A DNA stretch of 64,000 nt from Arthrobacter sp. S39 (GCF_004320525.1 NZ_SIHX01000006.1:286701-350700), one strand, 5' to 3'. Counted from the first letter of the stretch, positions 18,338 to 27,192 are shown. Notes: a model not told the origin generated them from the sequence alone. Numbers and translations are program-made.

Positions 18338-18512
18338 GCGGCAGGCCCCGGGACAGGTTGTCCGTGTGGGGAAAAGGCGCAGGCCTGCCCCCTGGATTTG
18401 TTTGGATTCATGTCTTTTCCTCACTCAGCAGGACTCCACGGCGACGTGGATGTCCTCCGGTTTCAACGGCAATGTTGCAGCTCGGTGCGGACGTTTTTGC
18501 CTGCATCCGAAT

Positions 18513-18561
18513 GGAAAGTGATCGGTAACACAATTATGGTTATCGATCACTTTCCTGTCAA
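18513..18561 (-). promoter_or_regulatory. Sugar operon promoter inside a 17-bp inverted-repeat operator
   Basis: On the minus strand TTGACA (18556-18561) and CATAAT (18533-18538) are exactly 17 bases apart, a near-consensus sigma-A promoter. The spacer itself (18539-18555) is one arm of an inverted repeat whose other arm (18513-18529) covers the expected start of transcription; the arms match at 16 of 17 positions around GTGATCG and TAAC. This is the arrangement expected for a repressor operator, probably of a LacI-type protein. The remaining 18338-18644 gap holds nothing else I can support. Confidence 0.75.
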
Positions 18562-18644
18562 CAGTTTTGTGGATAGCGTTTTCCGCGCCGGTGTTTGCGC
18601 CCATCGTCCGGGAAAAGTGCAGGAAATGACAGAGCGTCCGGGGC

Positions 18645-19526
18645 CTAGCTCGCGGTGGCGCAGGCGATAAAGTGTGCGACCAGCGGTTCGTCGTCGCCTG
18701 CCCGGCTGAGTACCGAAAGTTCCACCAGGTCAACGCGTGGACTCAGCTCACGCCAGGCCAACGTCCCGGCGTGCCGCCGGACAGAAGATTCCGGAACGAG
18801 GGTCACTCCCAGGCCGCACTCCACCATGGCCAGCTGCGAGTGGATGGAGTTCGCGTAGTGCGTGGCCTCCGGACTGAATCCCGCCTGCCGGCAGGCCGCG
18901 ACGAGTTCGTCGTGGTAGTCGGGGGAGATGTGACGGGGAAGCCAGACCCAGGTCTCGTCGCGGTAATCGGAGAGACTGGCCTTGCCGCGACCGCCGGCGC
19001 CGGGGTGGCCAGCCGGCATGACCACCACAAAATGGTCCCGCCTCAACGGCACTGCTTTGAGGCGGTGGCCGCCCACCGACTGACGGACCACGGCCACATC
19101 CAGCTCACGGCGCAACAGTGCGTCCCTGCCGTGGTGGGTGTCGATCTCCTGGACGTGGAGCTCCACGAGCGGGCGTGATTCGCGGAAGCGCTGCAGTATC
19201 GCCGGAAGCGCCTCGCTGAACGCGGACGTGACGGCGCCGATGCGGAGCGTCCCCGCCAGTCCGCTGCGAGCCTGGTCGGCCACCTCCCTTGCCCGCTCCG
19301 AGGCGACCACCAGGAGCCTGCACTGCTCCAGGAACAGCCGCCCGGCCTCGGTCAGCAACACGGAGCGGCTGGAGCGGTTGAGCAATGTGGTTCCCAGCTG
19401 GCGTTCCAACTGCAGGATGGCCTGGCTCAGTGGCGGCTGGGACATGTTCAGCCGGTCGGCGGCACGGCCGAAGTGGAGTTCCTCACCAACCGCGATGAAG
19501 TACCGGGCCTGGCGCACTTCTATCAT
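18645..19526 (-). CDS. LysR-family transcriptional regulator
   Basis: The 293-residue protein has the LysR winged helix at residues about 3-62 (QARYFIAVGEELHFGRAADRLNMSQPPLSQAI) and an effector domain with LRIGAVTSAFSEALP and VECGLGVTLVPESS. It is divergent from the rraA-type genes across a 79-base spacer, the classical layout for a LysR activator and its target operon. Two TCGAAT hexamers 21 bases apart (19559 and 19580) in the spacer could belong to its binding site. The inducer is unknown. Confidence 0.92.
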   Translation of the reverse strand: MIEVRQARYFIAVGEELHFGRAADRLNMSQPPLSQAILQLERQLGTTLLNRSSRSVLLTEAGRLFLEQCRLLVVASERAREVADQARSGLAGTLRIGAVTSAFSEALPAILQRFRESRPLVELHVQEIDTHHGRDALLRRELDVAVVRQSVGGHRLKAVPLRRDHFVVVMPAGHPGAGGRGKASLSDYRDETWVWLPRHISPDYHDELVAACRQAGFSPEATHYANSIHSQLAMVECGLGVTLVPESSVRRHAGTLAWRELSPRVDLVELSVLSRAGDDEPLVAHFIACATAS

Positions 19527-19605
19527 CAGATCAGGTCGCCTATCGTCTTGCAGCAGGTTCGAATCAGACCTTCACCATATCGAATTCCTCCGGTCTACTG
19601 GAAGC

Positions 19606-20277
19606 ATGACTTCCACCAAAGCGTCCCTCCTCGCCGGCTTTGAGGGCCTCGACTCCGCTGCCGTGTCAGACGCCCTCGACGCACTCGGCCTTGCTCCGGG
19701 GCAGGCAGGGTTCCTGCCGGTCTGGGGCCACCCCAGGATTGTGGGCTTCGCCGTGACCGTCCAGCTCGAACCGTACGTCCCCGGTCCCTCGGGCGCCCAC
19801 ATCGGCGCCACCGCAGTGGCGGGAGCCTCGAACACCGACGTGATTGTTGTCGACAACGACGGGCGCACTGACGTCTCTTGCTGGGGAGGCCTCCTCAGCC
19901 TGGGTGCTTCCCTCAAAGGCGTCCGCGGAGTCGTGGCGGACGGTGCCTGCCGGGACGTGAACGAGGCCCGTGAGCTCGGATTCCCGGTCTTTGCCAAGGG
20001 GAGGATTCCGGCCACCGCACGGGGGCGCCTCCAGCAACGGTCCGCCGGCGAGCCTGTCAGCCTTGGCGCGGTAACCGTGACGCCCGGAGACATGGTCGTC
20101 GCGGACGAAACCGGCGTCGTCGTCGTTCCCCAGGCGCACATCCGCGAGGTGCTGGAGATAGCGACAGCCGTCGCCGGACGGGAACTGGCCATTGCCGCCG
20201 ACCTTCGCGTCGGCGTACCCCTGCACGAAGCCATGCGCGACGCGCGCCTGGCCGGAACCACCGAGGAAAACCCCTGA
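19606..20277 (+). CDS. RraA-family protein 1 (aldolase/decarboxylase type)
   Basis: The 223-residue protein is in the RraA / HMG aldolase family, which cleaves 4-hydroxy-4-methyl- or 4-carboxy-4-hydroxy-2-oxo acids to pyruvate plus a second keto acid. The key arginine-aspartate pair is present in VADGACRDVNEARELGFPVF. An unusual segment DNDGRTDVSCWGG replaces the common glycine-rich loop. The ATG at 19606 follows GGAAGC; the frame is open upstream into lysR but on the wrong side of the promoter. Its stop overlaps the next ATG. Confidence 0.87.
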   Translation: MTSTKASLLAGFEGLDSAAVSDALDALGLAPGQAGFLPVWGHPRIVGFAVTVQLEPYVPGPSGAHIGATAVAGASNTDVIVVDNDGRTDVSCWGGLLSLGASLKGVRGVVADGACRDVNEARELGFPVFAKGRIPATARGRLQQRSAGEPVSLGAVTVTPGDMVVADETGVVVVPQAHIREVLEIATAVAGRELAIAADLRVGVPLHEAMRDARLAGTTEENP

Positions 20278-20939
20278 TGAATACCACCACCAACGACGTC
20301 GTGTCCAGGCTGGCAGCCCTGCCGACCGCCACCATCTCCGATGCCTTGGACTCCCTCGGAATCCATGGCACGCTGCACGGGCTCGCGCCGCTCACCTACG
20401 GTTTCCGCGCTGCCGGCCCAGCCTTCACAGTCCAGTACGAGGCCTCCGGCACAGAACGCGGCAGCGTGGGTGACTTCCTCGACGACGTTCCGCCGGGAGC
20501 GGTCGTCCTGATCGACAACAACGGGCGGACCGACGTCACCGTCTGGGGCGGCATCATGACCGAGATTGCCGCCGCCCGCGGGATCGGCGGCACTGTCATC
20601 AACGGCGTCTGCCGCGACGTCGCCACCTCGCTGGAACAGCACTACCCGCTCTTCAGCCGCGGCAGGTTCATGCGCACAGGCAAGGACCGGGTCCGGCTCG
20701 TCGCGGTGAACACCGAACTCACCATCAACGAGGTCCGGATTGCGCCGCAGGACATCCTCTGCGGCGACGCCGACGGTGCACTGGCCGTTCCCGCTGCTTT
20801 TGCCGAACGGGTGGCAGCGATCGCCGAACAGATCGAAGACACAGAAGCCAGGATCATCGAGGCCGTCAGGAACGGTTCCACCCTGGTCCAGGCCCGGGCT
20901 GACCTTGGCTACCACGATCTTCAGTGGAGGAAAGCGTGA
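20277..20939 (+). CDS. RraA-family protein 2
   Basis: This 220-residue paralogue begins at the ATG that shares one base with the previous stop (TGATG). It keeps the N-terminal TISDALDSLGIHG, the DNNGRTDVTVWGG loop and the catalytic pair in INGVCRDVATSLEQHYPLF. The closest relative in the window is gene 1. It could make a hetero-oligomer with gene 1, or act on a different keto acid. RraA itself inhibits RNase E, but the intact aldolase residues and the operon argue for metabolism. Confidence 0.87.
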   Translation: MNTTTNDVVSRLAALPTATISDALDSLGIHGTLHGLAPLTYGFRAAGPAFTVQYEASGTERGSVGDFLDDVPPGAVVLIDNNGRTDVTVWGGIMTEIAAARGIGGTVINGVCRDVATSLEQHYPLFSRGRFMRTGKDRVRLVAVNTELTINEVRIAPQDILCGDADGALAVPAAFAERVAAIAEQIEDTEARIIEAVRNGSTLVQARADLGYHDLQWRKA

Positions 20940-21562
20940 AAGATCCGGCCGGCGGGCACTCAGCCGCCACCTTGTACGAGGCAGCGAAGCTGCCCTGTGC
21001 CTGCGATCCCGAAATCCGGGCGGCCTGGCCAGGTGCCCGGGTCGCCGCTCCCGCCTACACCGTCCGCGGAATCGGAGGCGACAACCTGGCCCTCCACAAC
21101 GCCGTCCTCGCGGCTCCCGCCGGCAGCGTCCTGGTCGCTGACATGCAGGGCGCCCGGAACGGGCATTGGGGAGAAATCCTGGCTGCCGCGGCCCAGCACC
21201 GTGGCCTCGCCGGGCTGGTCATCGACGGCGGCGTGCGGGACACCGTCGAAATGGCTGCCATGGGCTTCCCGGTCTTCTCCCGCTCCGTCACGGTGGTGGG
21301 CACGGTCAAGGACTACCCAGGTGACCTGGTAGCCCCGGTCCGGATCGGCGGCATCGTGGTCCACACCGGTGACCTGGTGGTTGGCGACGCGGACGGCGTT
21401 GTTGTCCTGCCGCAGGCGGTGGCCGCCGATGTAGTCCGCAGGTCAGACCAGCGTGTTGCGGACGAAGCACGCATCCTCGAAGCCATCCGAAACGGCACCT
21501 CAACGCTCGAACTGTACTGCCTCCCCGCGGAAGGCACGTTTGCGGGGCGTCATGCCCATTGA
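20936..21562 (+). CDS. RraA-family protein 3
   Basis: The GTG at 20936 overlaps the previous stop and has GGAGG five bases upstream, giving 208 residues. It is the most divergent of the three: the N-terminus is ATLYEAAKLPCACDPEIR instead of the SDALD motif, and the loop reads MQGARNGHWGE. The RD pair is kept in IDGGVRDTVEMAAMGFPVF, and GDLVVGDADGVVVLP is typical of the family. It may be a subunit or an aldolase of different specificity. Confidence 0.86.
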   Translation: MKDPAGGHSAATLYEAAKLPCACDPEIRAAWPGARVAAPAYTVRGIGGDNLALHNAVLAAPAGSVLVADMQGARNGHWGEILAAAAQHRGLAGLVIDGGVRDTVEMAAMGFPVFSRSVTVVGTVKDYPGDLVAPVRIGGIVVHTGDLVVGDADGVVVLPQAVAADVVRRSDQRVADEARILEAIRNGTSTLELYCLPAEGTFAGRHAH

Positions 21563-22376
21563 AGCGGCGGCAGGGCATGAACTGCCGCTGGTCGTCGATG
21601 GCACGGACGTCCGCTTATCGTGCATCAGCCGGGAAGGCGAAGGACTGCCCCTGGTCTTCCTGCACGGGTTCGGCTCAACGAAGGAGGACTACGCCGACAT
21701 CGCACACCATCCTGCCTTCGCCGGCCGGCCGTTCTTTGCCTACGACGCCCCCGGCTGCGGCGAGAGCCATTGCGCTGGCCTGTCGAAAGTATCCATCCCG
21801 TTCCTGGTGGAAACGGCCCTGTCAGCGCTCGCCGGCCACGGCATTGAACGCTTCCACCTGGTTGGCCACTCCATGGGCGGGCTCACCTCCATGATGCTCG
21901 CCCACGGCGCACCGGACCGGATTGCCAGCTTTGCCAACATCGAAGGCAACGTGGCGCCGGAGGACTGTTTCCTCAGCCGCCAGATCTTCCATTACCCCAA
22001 CAATGACCCGAAACTCTTCCTGGAGGCTTTCATCGCCCGCAACTGGGCCGCACCGTACTACTCCAGCCCGCTTTACGCCACCACCGTGCGGTACAAGGTG
22101 CGGGCAGAAGCCGTCCGCGGGATCTTCGAGTCCATGGTGGATCTCTCGGACCACGGGGACCTTATGGACAAGTTCCTGGGCCTTCCGTTGCCGCGGATGT
22201 TTATGTACGGCGAACAGAACAACACGCTCAGCTACCTGCCGCACCTGGCCGCCAACGGCGTCGAACTTGCTGAAATCCCGTTCAGCGGGCACTTCCCGAT
22301 GTATTCGAACGCCCCGGAAATGTGGCGCCGCATCGCTGACTTCCAGCGCCGTGCGGAGGCACGCCCGGGGGATTGA
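21552..22376 (+). CDS. Alpha/beta hydrolase
   Basis: The 274-residue protein has the oxyanion region LVFLHGFGSTKEDY, the nucleophile elbow GHSMGG (serine 107) and a late catalytic histidine in IPFSGHFPMYS. The ATG at 21552 overlaps the end of the third rraA-type gene by 11 bases. In this operon it probably cleaves an ester, a lactone or a C-C bond of the intermediate that the RraA-type aldolases then process. This is the last gene before the IS30 element. Confidence 0.9.
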   Translation: MPIEAAAGHELPLVVDGTDVRLSCISREGEGLPLVFLHGFGSTKEDYADIAHHPAFAGRPFFAYDAPGCGESHCAGLSKVSIPFLVETALSALAGHGIERFHLVGHSMGGLTSMMLAHGAPDRIASFANIEGNVAPEDCFLSRQIFHYPNNDPKLFLEAFIARNWAAPYYSSPLYATTVRYKVRAEAVRGIFESMVDLSDHGDLMDKFLGLPLPRMFMYGEQNNTLSYLPHLAANGVELAEIPFSGHFPMYSNAPEMWRRIADFQRRAEARPGD

Positions 22377-22436
22377 GCGGAAGCTTGGTCTTCAGAACAG
22401 AAGCGGACGACGGCGGGTGCTTCGGCGAATTCAGGG

Positions 22437-24068
22437 GGTCGTTGCAACACCGGTGGTGTTAGTTCGTCAAGAGTAGGTCACGCAAGCGCTCGGCTGGGGT
22501 ATCCCAGCCGAGCGTTTTGCGTGGCCGGCCGTTGAGTTCCTGGGCGACGTGTTCGAGGTCCTCGGGTGCGTGGACGGATAGGTCGGTGCCTTTGGGGAAG
22601 TATTGGCGTAGCAGCCCGTTGGTGTTCTCGTTCGATCCACGCTGCCAGGGGCTGGCCGGGTCGCAGAAGTAGACGGCCATGTCGGTGGCCATGGTGAAGG
22701 ATTTGTGGGCCGCCATTTCAGCGCCCTGGTCCCAGGTCAGCGAGCCGCGCAGATGTGCTGGTAAAGCGCTCATGATCCTCACGAGTCCGTTCCCGACTGT
22801 TTCGGCGGTGTGATCGCCGGGCAGGTGGACGAGCATGACATAGCGGGTGGTCCGCTCCACGAGCGTCGCGATCGCAGACTGGTTGTAGGCGCCGGTGATC
22901 AGATCCCCCTCCCAATGCCCGGGCAAGGCGCGGTCCTCAATTTCGGGTGGGCGTTCGGAGATCATCACCATCGGGTCCGCGAATCGGGAGGTGCGTTCCT
23001 CGCCCGTGTTGCGGGGCTTGCGGCGGGTCCGGCCGGTGCGCAGGGCTGCCTGCACCTCTCGTTTGAGCCCGCCTCTGGCCTGGACGTAGAGAGCTTGGTA
23101 GATCGTCTCTGGGCTCACGCGCATCTCCGGATCATTGGGGTATTCCTTGATCAGGGCGTTGCTGATCTGTTCCGGAGACCAGCGTATGTCCAGTTTCTCT
23201 GCCACGTATTTGCGCAGGCGCCCTTCGGCTGCGAGCTTGCTGTCCTTGGGCCGGGGCCGACGAGAGGCAGCGGACCGCTGCGCGGCGTAGGGCTGGTAGC
23301 CGGTGGCGGGGCTGCTGTTGCGGGCGATCTCACGGCTGACCGTGGAGGCGGGACGGCCCAACGCCGCAGCGATCTTCCGCTGCGATTTCCCTGCCGCGAG
23401 CAGGTCCCGGATATTTTCCCGTTCCTGCAGCGAGAGGTATCGAGGGGCGATGGCCTTCTGCAGTGCGGCCAGGCCCGGGGACGCGGTTCGCACAGGTTGT
23501 CCCGAGGGGGTGTCGAAGCTACTCACTCCCTGTTTGTAGTCCACCACCCGCCCGTCCGGGTAAACGCGTCCCTTGCCGGTCTTGCGAACCCCGGTGTCCC
23601 ACTCGCCCGCGGTCGTGGGATGGATGCCCAAAGCACGGGCCGCGTCGCGGCGAGACTGCCCGGCTTCACGCAATCGCCGGAAGTCCTCCCGGCTGGGTTG
23701 GTCGACACGTTTACGGGCCAGCCCGGCCTTCTGGATCCACCGGTAGCAGGTGTTCCGGTTCAGTCCGAGCTGCGCGGCGGCATCCGTGGCGCTTCCAAGC
23801 CGACCGAACAGATCGAAGAAAGCATTCTTCTGTTCCCCGGTAGCCTCCTGATCCCGGAGCTGTATCCCCGCGGTCCGGGTCCACCGATAGCAGGCCATCT
23901 TGTCCAGGCCGAGCTCAGCGGCCACAGACGTGACAGTCCCGCCCCGGCCAAGCGCCTCAAAGAACCGGTCCTTCTCCAGTTGCGAATATTTCCTGCTGGA
24001 ACGCGATGTATCCGTCAAAGCCGACACGGTCGTTGCAACTCCCAAAATATCGGGGTGTTGCAACGACC
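22437..24068 (-). mobile_element. Complete IS30-family insertion sequence
   Basis: The element is about 1632 bp with perfect 15-bp terminal inverted repeats, GGTCGTTGCAACACC at 22437-22451 and its reverse at 24054-24068. It contains one transposase gene. A further internal copy of the GGTCGTTGCAAC motif lies at 24028-24039, inverted relative to the right end. No convincing target-site duplication is visible (GGG on the left, GAT on the right), so boundaries may be off by a base or two. It sits between two genes and breaks none. Confidence 0.88.
22459..24027 (-). CDS. IS30-family transposase
   Basis: The 522-residue product has tandem N-terminal helix-turn-helix segments (RDQEATGEQKNAFFDLFGRL and a second one near GRPASTVSREIARN) and a C-terminal DDE integrase core with GHWEGDLITGAYNQSA, LTWDQGAEMAAHK and the FCDPASPWQRGSNENTNGLL region carrying the final glutamate. 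The GTG at 24027 gives a reasonable start; the frame is open to TTG 24063 inside the terminal repeat. The gene is uninterrupted, so the element may be active. Confidence 0.92.
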   Translation of the reverse strand: MSALTDTSRSSRKYSQLEKDRFFEALGRGGTVTSVAAELGLDKMACYRWTRTAGIQLRDQEATGEQKNAFFDLFGRLGSATDAAAQLGLNRNTCYRWIQKAGLARKRVDQPSREDFRRLREAGQSRRDAARALGIHPTTAGEWDTGVRKTGKGRVYPDGRVVDYKQGVSSFDTPSGQPVRTASPGLAALQKAIAPRYLSLQERENIRDLLAAGKSQRKIAAALGRPASTVSREIARNSSPATGYQPYAAQRSAASRRPRPKDSKLAAEGRLRKYVAEKLDIRWSPEQISNALIKEYPNDPEMRVSPETIYQALYVQARGGLKREVQAALRTGRTRRKPRNTGEERTSRFADPMVMISERPPEIEDRALPGHWEGDLITGAYNQSAIATLVERTTRYVMLVHLPGDHTAETVGNGLVRIMSALPAHLRGSLTWDQGAEMAAHKSFTMATDMAVYFCDPASPWQRGSNENTNGLLRQYFPKGTDLSVHAPEDLEHVAQELNGRPRKTLGWDTPAERLRDLLLTN

Positions 24069-24125
24069 GATAGAACTCAAGCTTCCCGACGTCGTCCGCT
24101 TCCGTTGCTGAGGGGTGCCCAGGTG

Positions 24126-26615
24126 TCAGGCGAGGGCCGTTACTTCCTCGCGCAGCCCGGCAGCTTCGCCGGCGTCAGCATCGGAGGCCGTAATAGTGAG
24201 CGTGACGGGCTCAAACGCGTCGGCGCTGATTCGCACGGTGATCTCGCCCGCCGTCGTGGGCCGGACGACGGCTAGCAGCCGGCCGTCGAACGAGGTGTGG
24301 CTCGCAGCGGTATAGGTTTCGGTGGTGTCGGGCCGGGCGCTGCCCAGCCCCTGCAGCACGCCGGCGCCTTCAACCGTCACGGTGACCGTGTGCTCAACAT
24401 TGGTGGCCAGGTTGCCCTGGGCGTCGCGGAATTCGATGGCCACGTAGCTGAGGTCGGCGTGGTCGGCGACAAGTTCGGTGCGGTCGGCGTCTGCGGCCAG
24501 GCGGACGTCCCCGGTTGCCGTGCGGAGCGTGGTGCGTCCCTGCTCGGCACCGCCGATGTAGCCGACGGCCACGAGTTCGCCGGGCTCATAGGTGAGCTCG
24601 AAGTCGGCGCGGAACCGGTGGTCCGGTCCGGCGGGGATGCGGCCCACCGGGCTGCCGTTCAGGAGCAGCTCCACCTCGTCGGCGTCGCTGTAGACCTCCA
24701 CCTTGACCGGGGAGCCGGCCGGGACGTCCCAGCTCCAGCTGGAGATGCTGTCCGTCCAGGTCCAGGGGCCCATGCCGTGCTCACGGTGGTAGTTCTGCGG
24801 ACGCTGGACCGCAATGTAGGGCTCGTGGCGCAGCCCGAAGACCGTCCCGCGGTAGTAGGAGGCGGGCCTACGGTAGCCGGTGATGTCGATGTCGCCGCAC
24901 CAGGCGAGCAGCCACGGGTACGGCGCCCCCAGCGAGGGTGCACCCTCGCTCTCGTCGTTGTACTGCACGCGGCCGATGCCTGCTTCGCCGAGGTAGTCCC
25001 ACCCGGTCCAGGTGTAGTCGCCGATCACGTGCGGGTTTTCCTCCACAAGCTTCCAGTTGGCATCGATCTGGTTGGGGAAGGTCTCGGTTCCGACGATGAT
25101 CCGGTTGGGGAAGAGTTCCTTGTCCAGGACGTAGCGGCTGTCGCCGTAGTTGATGCCGGCCACGTCCACAGCGGCGTGGGATTCGGCCGTCCGTTCGGAG
25201 ACGAGCGGGGATGCGCCGATGCGGCCCATAACGTCGCCGGCCTCGCTCATCATGGCGTTGACGCCCTTGCTGTCATCGGCGGAGCCAGCCTGTTTCATCA
25301 TCGCCGCGGCGTCGGCGATGACCGAGACGAAGCCGTTGATGCCGTTGGTGGTGTAGCGCGTGGAATCGAGGGACCTGATTTTCTCCGCGATCTGGCGCCC
25401 CCAGCCGGAGCCCAGCCCGCTGCCGGTTTCCGGGATCTCGTTGCCGATGGAGTACAGCACCACGGACGGGTGGTTGAAGTCCTTGGCCACCATGGCTTCG
25501 ACGTCGCGTTCCCACCATTCTGGGAAGGACAGGGAGTAGTCGAAGGAGGACTTCCCTTCGGTCCACACGTCGAAGGTTTCGTCCATGACCAGCATGCCGT
25601 GCTTGTCGCAGGCGTCCAGCATGGCCTGGCTGACCGGGTTGTGGGCGCTGCGGATGGAGTTGAATCCGGCTTCCTTGAGCAGCTGGACGCGGCGCTCTTC
25701 CGCGCGGGCGATGGTGGCTGCGCCGAGGACGCCGTTGTCGTGGTGGATGCAGGCGCCGCGGAGTTTCACGGTCTCGCCGTTGATTTGCAGGCCCTTGAAC
25801 GGGTCAAGCTGGAGGGACCGGATGCCGAAGGTGGTGGTGTCCTCCTGCAGGACTTCCAGCACGTCGCGCAGTTCGGTCCGTGCCGAATACAGGTGCGGGG
25901 TGTCCACGCCCCACAGCTTCGGTTCGGTGACGTAGAGGCGCTGGCGGACGACGGCGGTGCTGCCCGCCTTGAGCGTCACGGGGGCGGAGCCGACGGCGAC
26001 AAGGTTGCCGTCGGCGTCGTACAGTTCCGTGCCGACCGTCACCGTTGCGGTGGCCAGGCCTTCGTTCTCGACCGTGGTGGCGACGTCGACGACGGCCCGG
26101 CCGGCGGTGATGTCCGGCGTCGCGATCCGGACGCCGTTGGCGGCGATGTGCACCAGTTCGGTCACGGACAGGAATGTGTCGCGGTAGATGCCGGCGCCTG
26201 AGTACCAGCGTGAGTCCTGGTGGACGCGTGCATCAACGCGGATGGTGTTGGTCTGGCCGTATTTCAGGAACGGATCCAGCCGGATGTTGAACGTGGAGTA
26301 GCCGAACGGGCGCTGGCCGGCGAAGTCGCCGTTGACGAAGACCATGGCGTCCCGGTAAACGCCCTGGAACTCGAGGGCGACGCGCTTGCCCCGGTAGTCC
26401 TCGGGCACCTCGAAGGTTTTGGAGTATTCGAAGGTGCCGTCAGGGAAGTAGCCGGTGTGCGAACCCTGGGCGGAATCGGCCGAACGCGGCAGCCCGATCA
26501 GCGCATCGTGCGGCAGTGTGACGGGCTGCGGCGGGGCGACCGGGCCCGACAGCTCCGCGAAGAGGCTGACTTTCGGCCGTACGGCCCATCCTGCATTGAA
26601 CGACGTGCGGGTCAT
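24126..26615 (-). CDS. Glycoside hydrolase family 2 (beta-galactosidase/glucuronidase type)
   Basis: The 829-residue enzyme has the GH2 order: jelly-roll sugar-binding domain (about 40-160), Ig-like domain (about 170-255), TIM barrel (about 260-560) and two C-terminal beta domains. The acid/base glutamate is E393 in YSIGNEIPE and the likely nucleophile is E511 in IIVGTETFPNQ; FNSIRSAHNPVS is also typical. No signal peptide is present, so it acts on an imported glycoside. The ATG at 26615 has GGGAG upstream. Its promoter carries the operator shared with the LacI gene at 31002. Confidence 0.92.
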   Translation of the reverse strand: MTRTSFNAGWAVRPKVSLFAELSGPVAPPQPVTLPHDALIGLPRSADSAQGSHTGYFPDGTFEYSKTFEVPEDYRGKRVALEFQGVYRDAMVFVNGDFAGQRPFGYSTFNIRLDPFLKYGQTNTIRVDARVHQDSRWYSGAGIYRDTFLSVTELVHIAANGVRIATPDITAGRAVVDVATTVENEGLATATVTVGTELYDADGNLVAVGSAPVTLKAGSTAVVRQRLYVTEPKLWGVDTPHLYSARTELRDVLEVLQEDTTTFGIRSLQLDPFKGLQINGETVKLRGACIHHDNGVLGAATIARAEERRVQLLKEAGFNSIRSAHNPVSQAMLDACDKHGMLVMDETFDVWTEGKSSFDYSLSFPEWWERDVEAMVAKDFNHPSVVLYSIGNEIPETGSGLGSGWGRQIAEKIRSLDSTRYTTNGINGFVSVIADAAAMMKQAGSADDSKGVNAMMSEAGDVMGRIGASPLVSERTAESHAAVDVAGINYGDSRYVLDKELFPNRIIVGTETFPNQIDANWKLVEENPHVIGDYTWTGWDYLGEAGIGRVQYNDESEGAPSLGAPYPWLLAWCGDIDITGYRRPASYYRGTVFGLRHEPYIAVQRPQNYHREHGMGPWTWTDSISSWSWDVPAGSPVKVEVYSDADEVELLLNGSPVGRIPAGPDHRFRADFELTYEPGELVAVGYIGGAEQGRTTLRTATGDVRLAADADRTELVADHADLSYVAIEFRDAQGNLATNVEHTVTVTVEGAGVLQGLGSARPDTTETYTAASHTSFDGRLLAVVRPTTAGEITVRISADAFEPVTLTITASDADAGEAAGLREEVTALA

Positions 26616-26701
26616 CGGTTTCTCCCTTGTAAGCGATGGGTGGGACCGTCCTGCGAAGAGCGGGCAGCGGTCCAAGACTGGTCCGGTGATGGCCAAGTTT
26701 G

Positions 26702-26715
26702 GTATCACGTGTCAA
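26702..26715 (-). promoter_or_regulatory. Operator site 1 of the GH2 gene
   Basis: The 14-bp sequence GTATCACGTGTCAA lies 87 bases before the GH2 start. The identical 14-mer (read on the other strand) occurs in the promoter of the LacI gene at 31002. On the minus strand it includes TTGACA, a possible -35 element, so binding would block transcription. Confidence 0.6.
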
Positions 26716-26801
26716 TGACAGGAAACCATTGACTCTCGCCTTGTGTCAACCGGCCTCTTCGGCGGCTGGACGATTCGGGGAAAACCGCGGAATGACAACT
26801 A

Positions 26802-26815
26802 TTGAAACGTGATAC
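26802..26815 (-). promoter_or_regulatory. Operator site 2 upstream of the GH2 gene
   Basis: TTGAAACGTGATAC is an inverted copy of site 1 with one change, 100 bases away. The spacing would suit looping by a tetrameric or paired LacI-type regulator. This is an inference from sequence similarity. Confidence 0.5.
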
Positions 26816-26843
26816 CCAAACGGTCGTGGAAGCCCGAAAATAC

Positions 26844-26877
26844 GGAAGAGCTGCCAGCGACCGCTGGCAGCTCTTCC
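26844..26877. terminator. Strong hairpin terminator
   Basis: A 16-bp perfect inverted repeat (GGAAGAGCTGCCAGCG and its reverse) around AC lies 24 bases beyond the stop of the winged-helix gene at 26901. It likely ends that transcript. Confidence 0.7.
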
Positions 26878-26900
26878 GGTGTCTAGTTGGGTCTGTTCTG

Positions 26901-27179
26901 CTACGCCCTGCTCCCCGGGACCAGGGCGTAGAAAGGCGTGCAGCCCTCCCGGGTCCCGGGGGAAATGTTGGAGCGGACGATTGCTGCGCGTTCCAGTGCG
27001 GCAAGGTGGTACCTGACGCAGTTCCGCGAGGCCGTGACTGCGGCGCTGATGTCGGCGACCTTGCTGGCGCCGTTGCTTGCGAGGTAGTCGATGATCAGGG
27101 ACCTGACCGTGTTGCGCCGCCCGTTGTTGCCGCGGTCGGCGTGGTGTGCCGGTGTCCGGGTCTGGACTTCAAGGGACAT
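26901..27179 (-). CDS. Small winged-helix DNA-binding protein
   Basis: The 92-residue protein is almost all a winged helix: VRSLIIDYLASNGASKVADISAAVTASRNCVRYHLAALERAAIVRSN resembles ArsR/MarR-type DNA-binding domains, with a final wing ending YALVPGSRA. There is no effector domain, and one cysteine (NCVRYH) sits in the recognition helix. It starts 13 bases after the stop of the symporter gene and is probably co-transcribed with it. Confidence 0.75.
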   Translation of the reverse strand: MSLEVQTRTPAHHADRGNNGRRNTVRSLIIDYLASNGASKVADISAAVTASRNCVRYHLAALERAAIVRSNISPGTREGCTPFYALVPGSRA

Positions 27180-27192
27180 CTGCCGCGGCCTT

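Noticed and set aside
19572..20915. 447-residue open frame on the minus strand
   Set aside because: It is antisense to two recognisable RraA-family genes and has no family-like sequence of its own.
22810..24111. 433-residue open frame on the plus strand
   Set aside because: It is antisense to the IS30 transposase, with no recognisable motif.
24297..26201. 634-residue open frame on the plus strand
   Set aside because: It is antisense to the GH2 gene; valine/glycine/aspartate composition is typical of reverse-strand high-GC frames.
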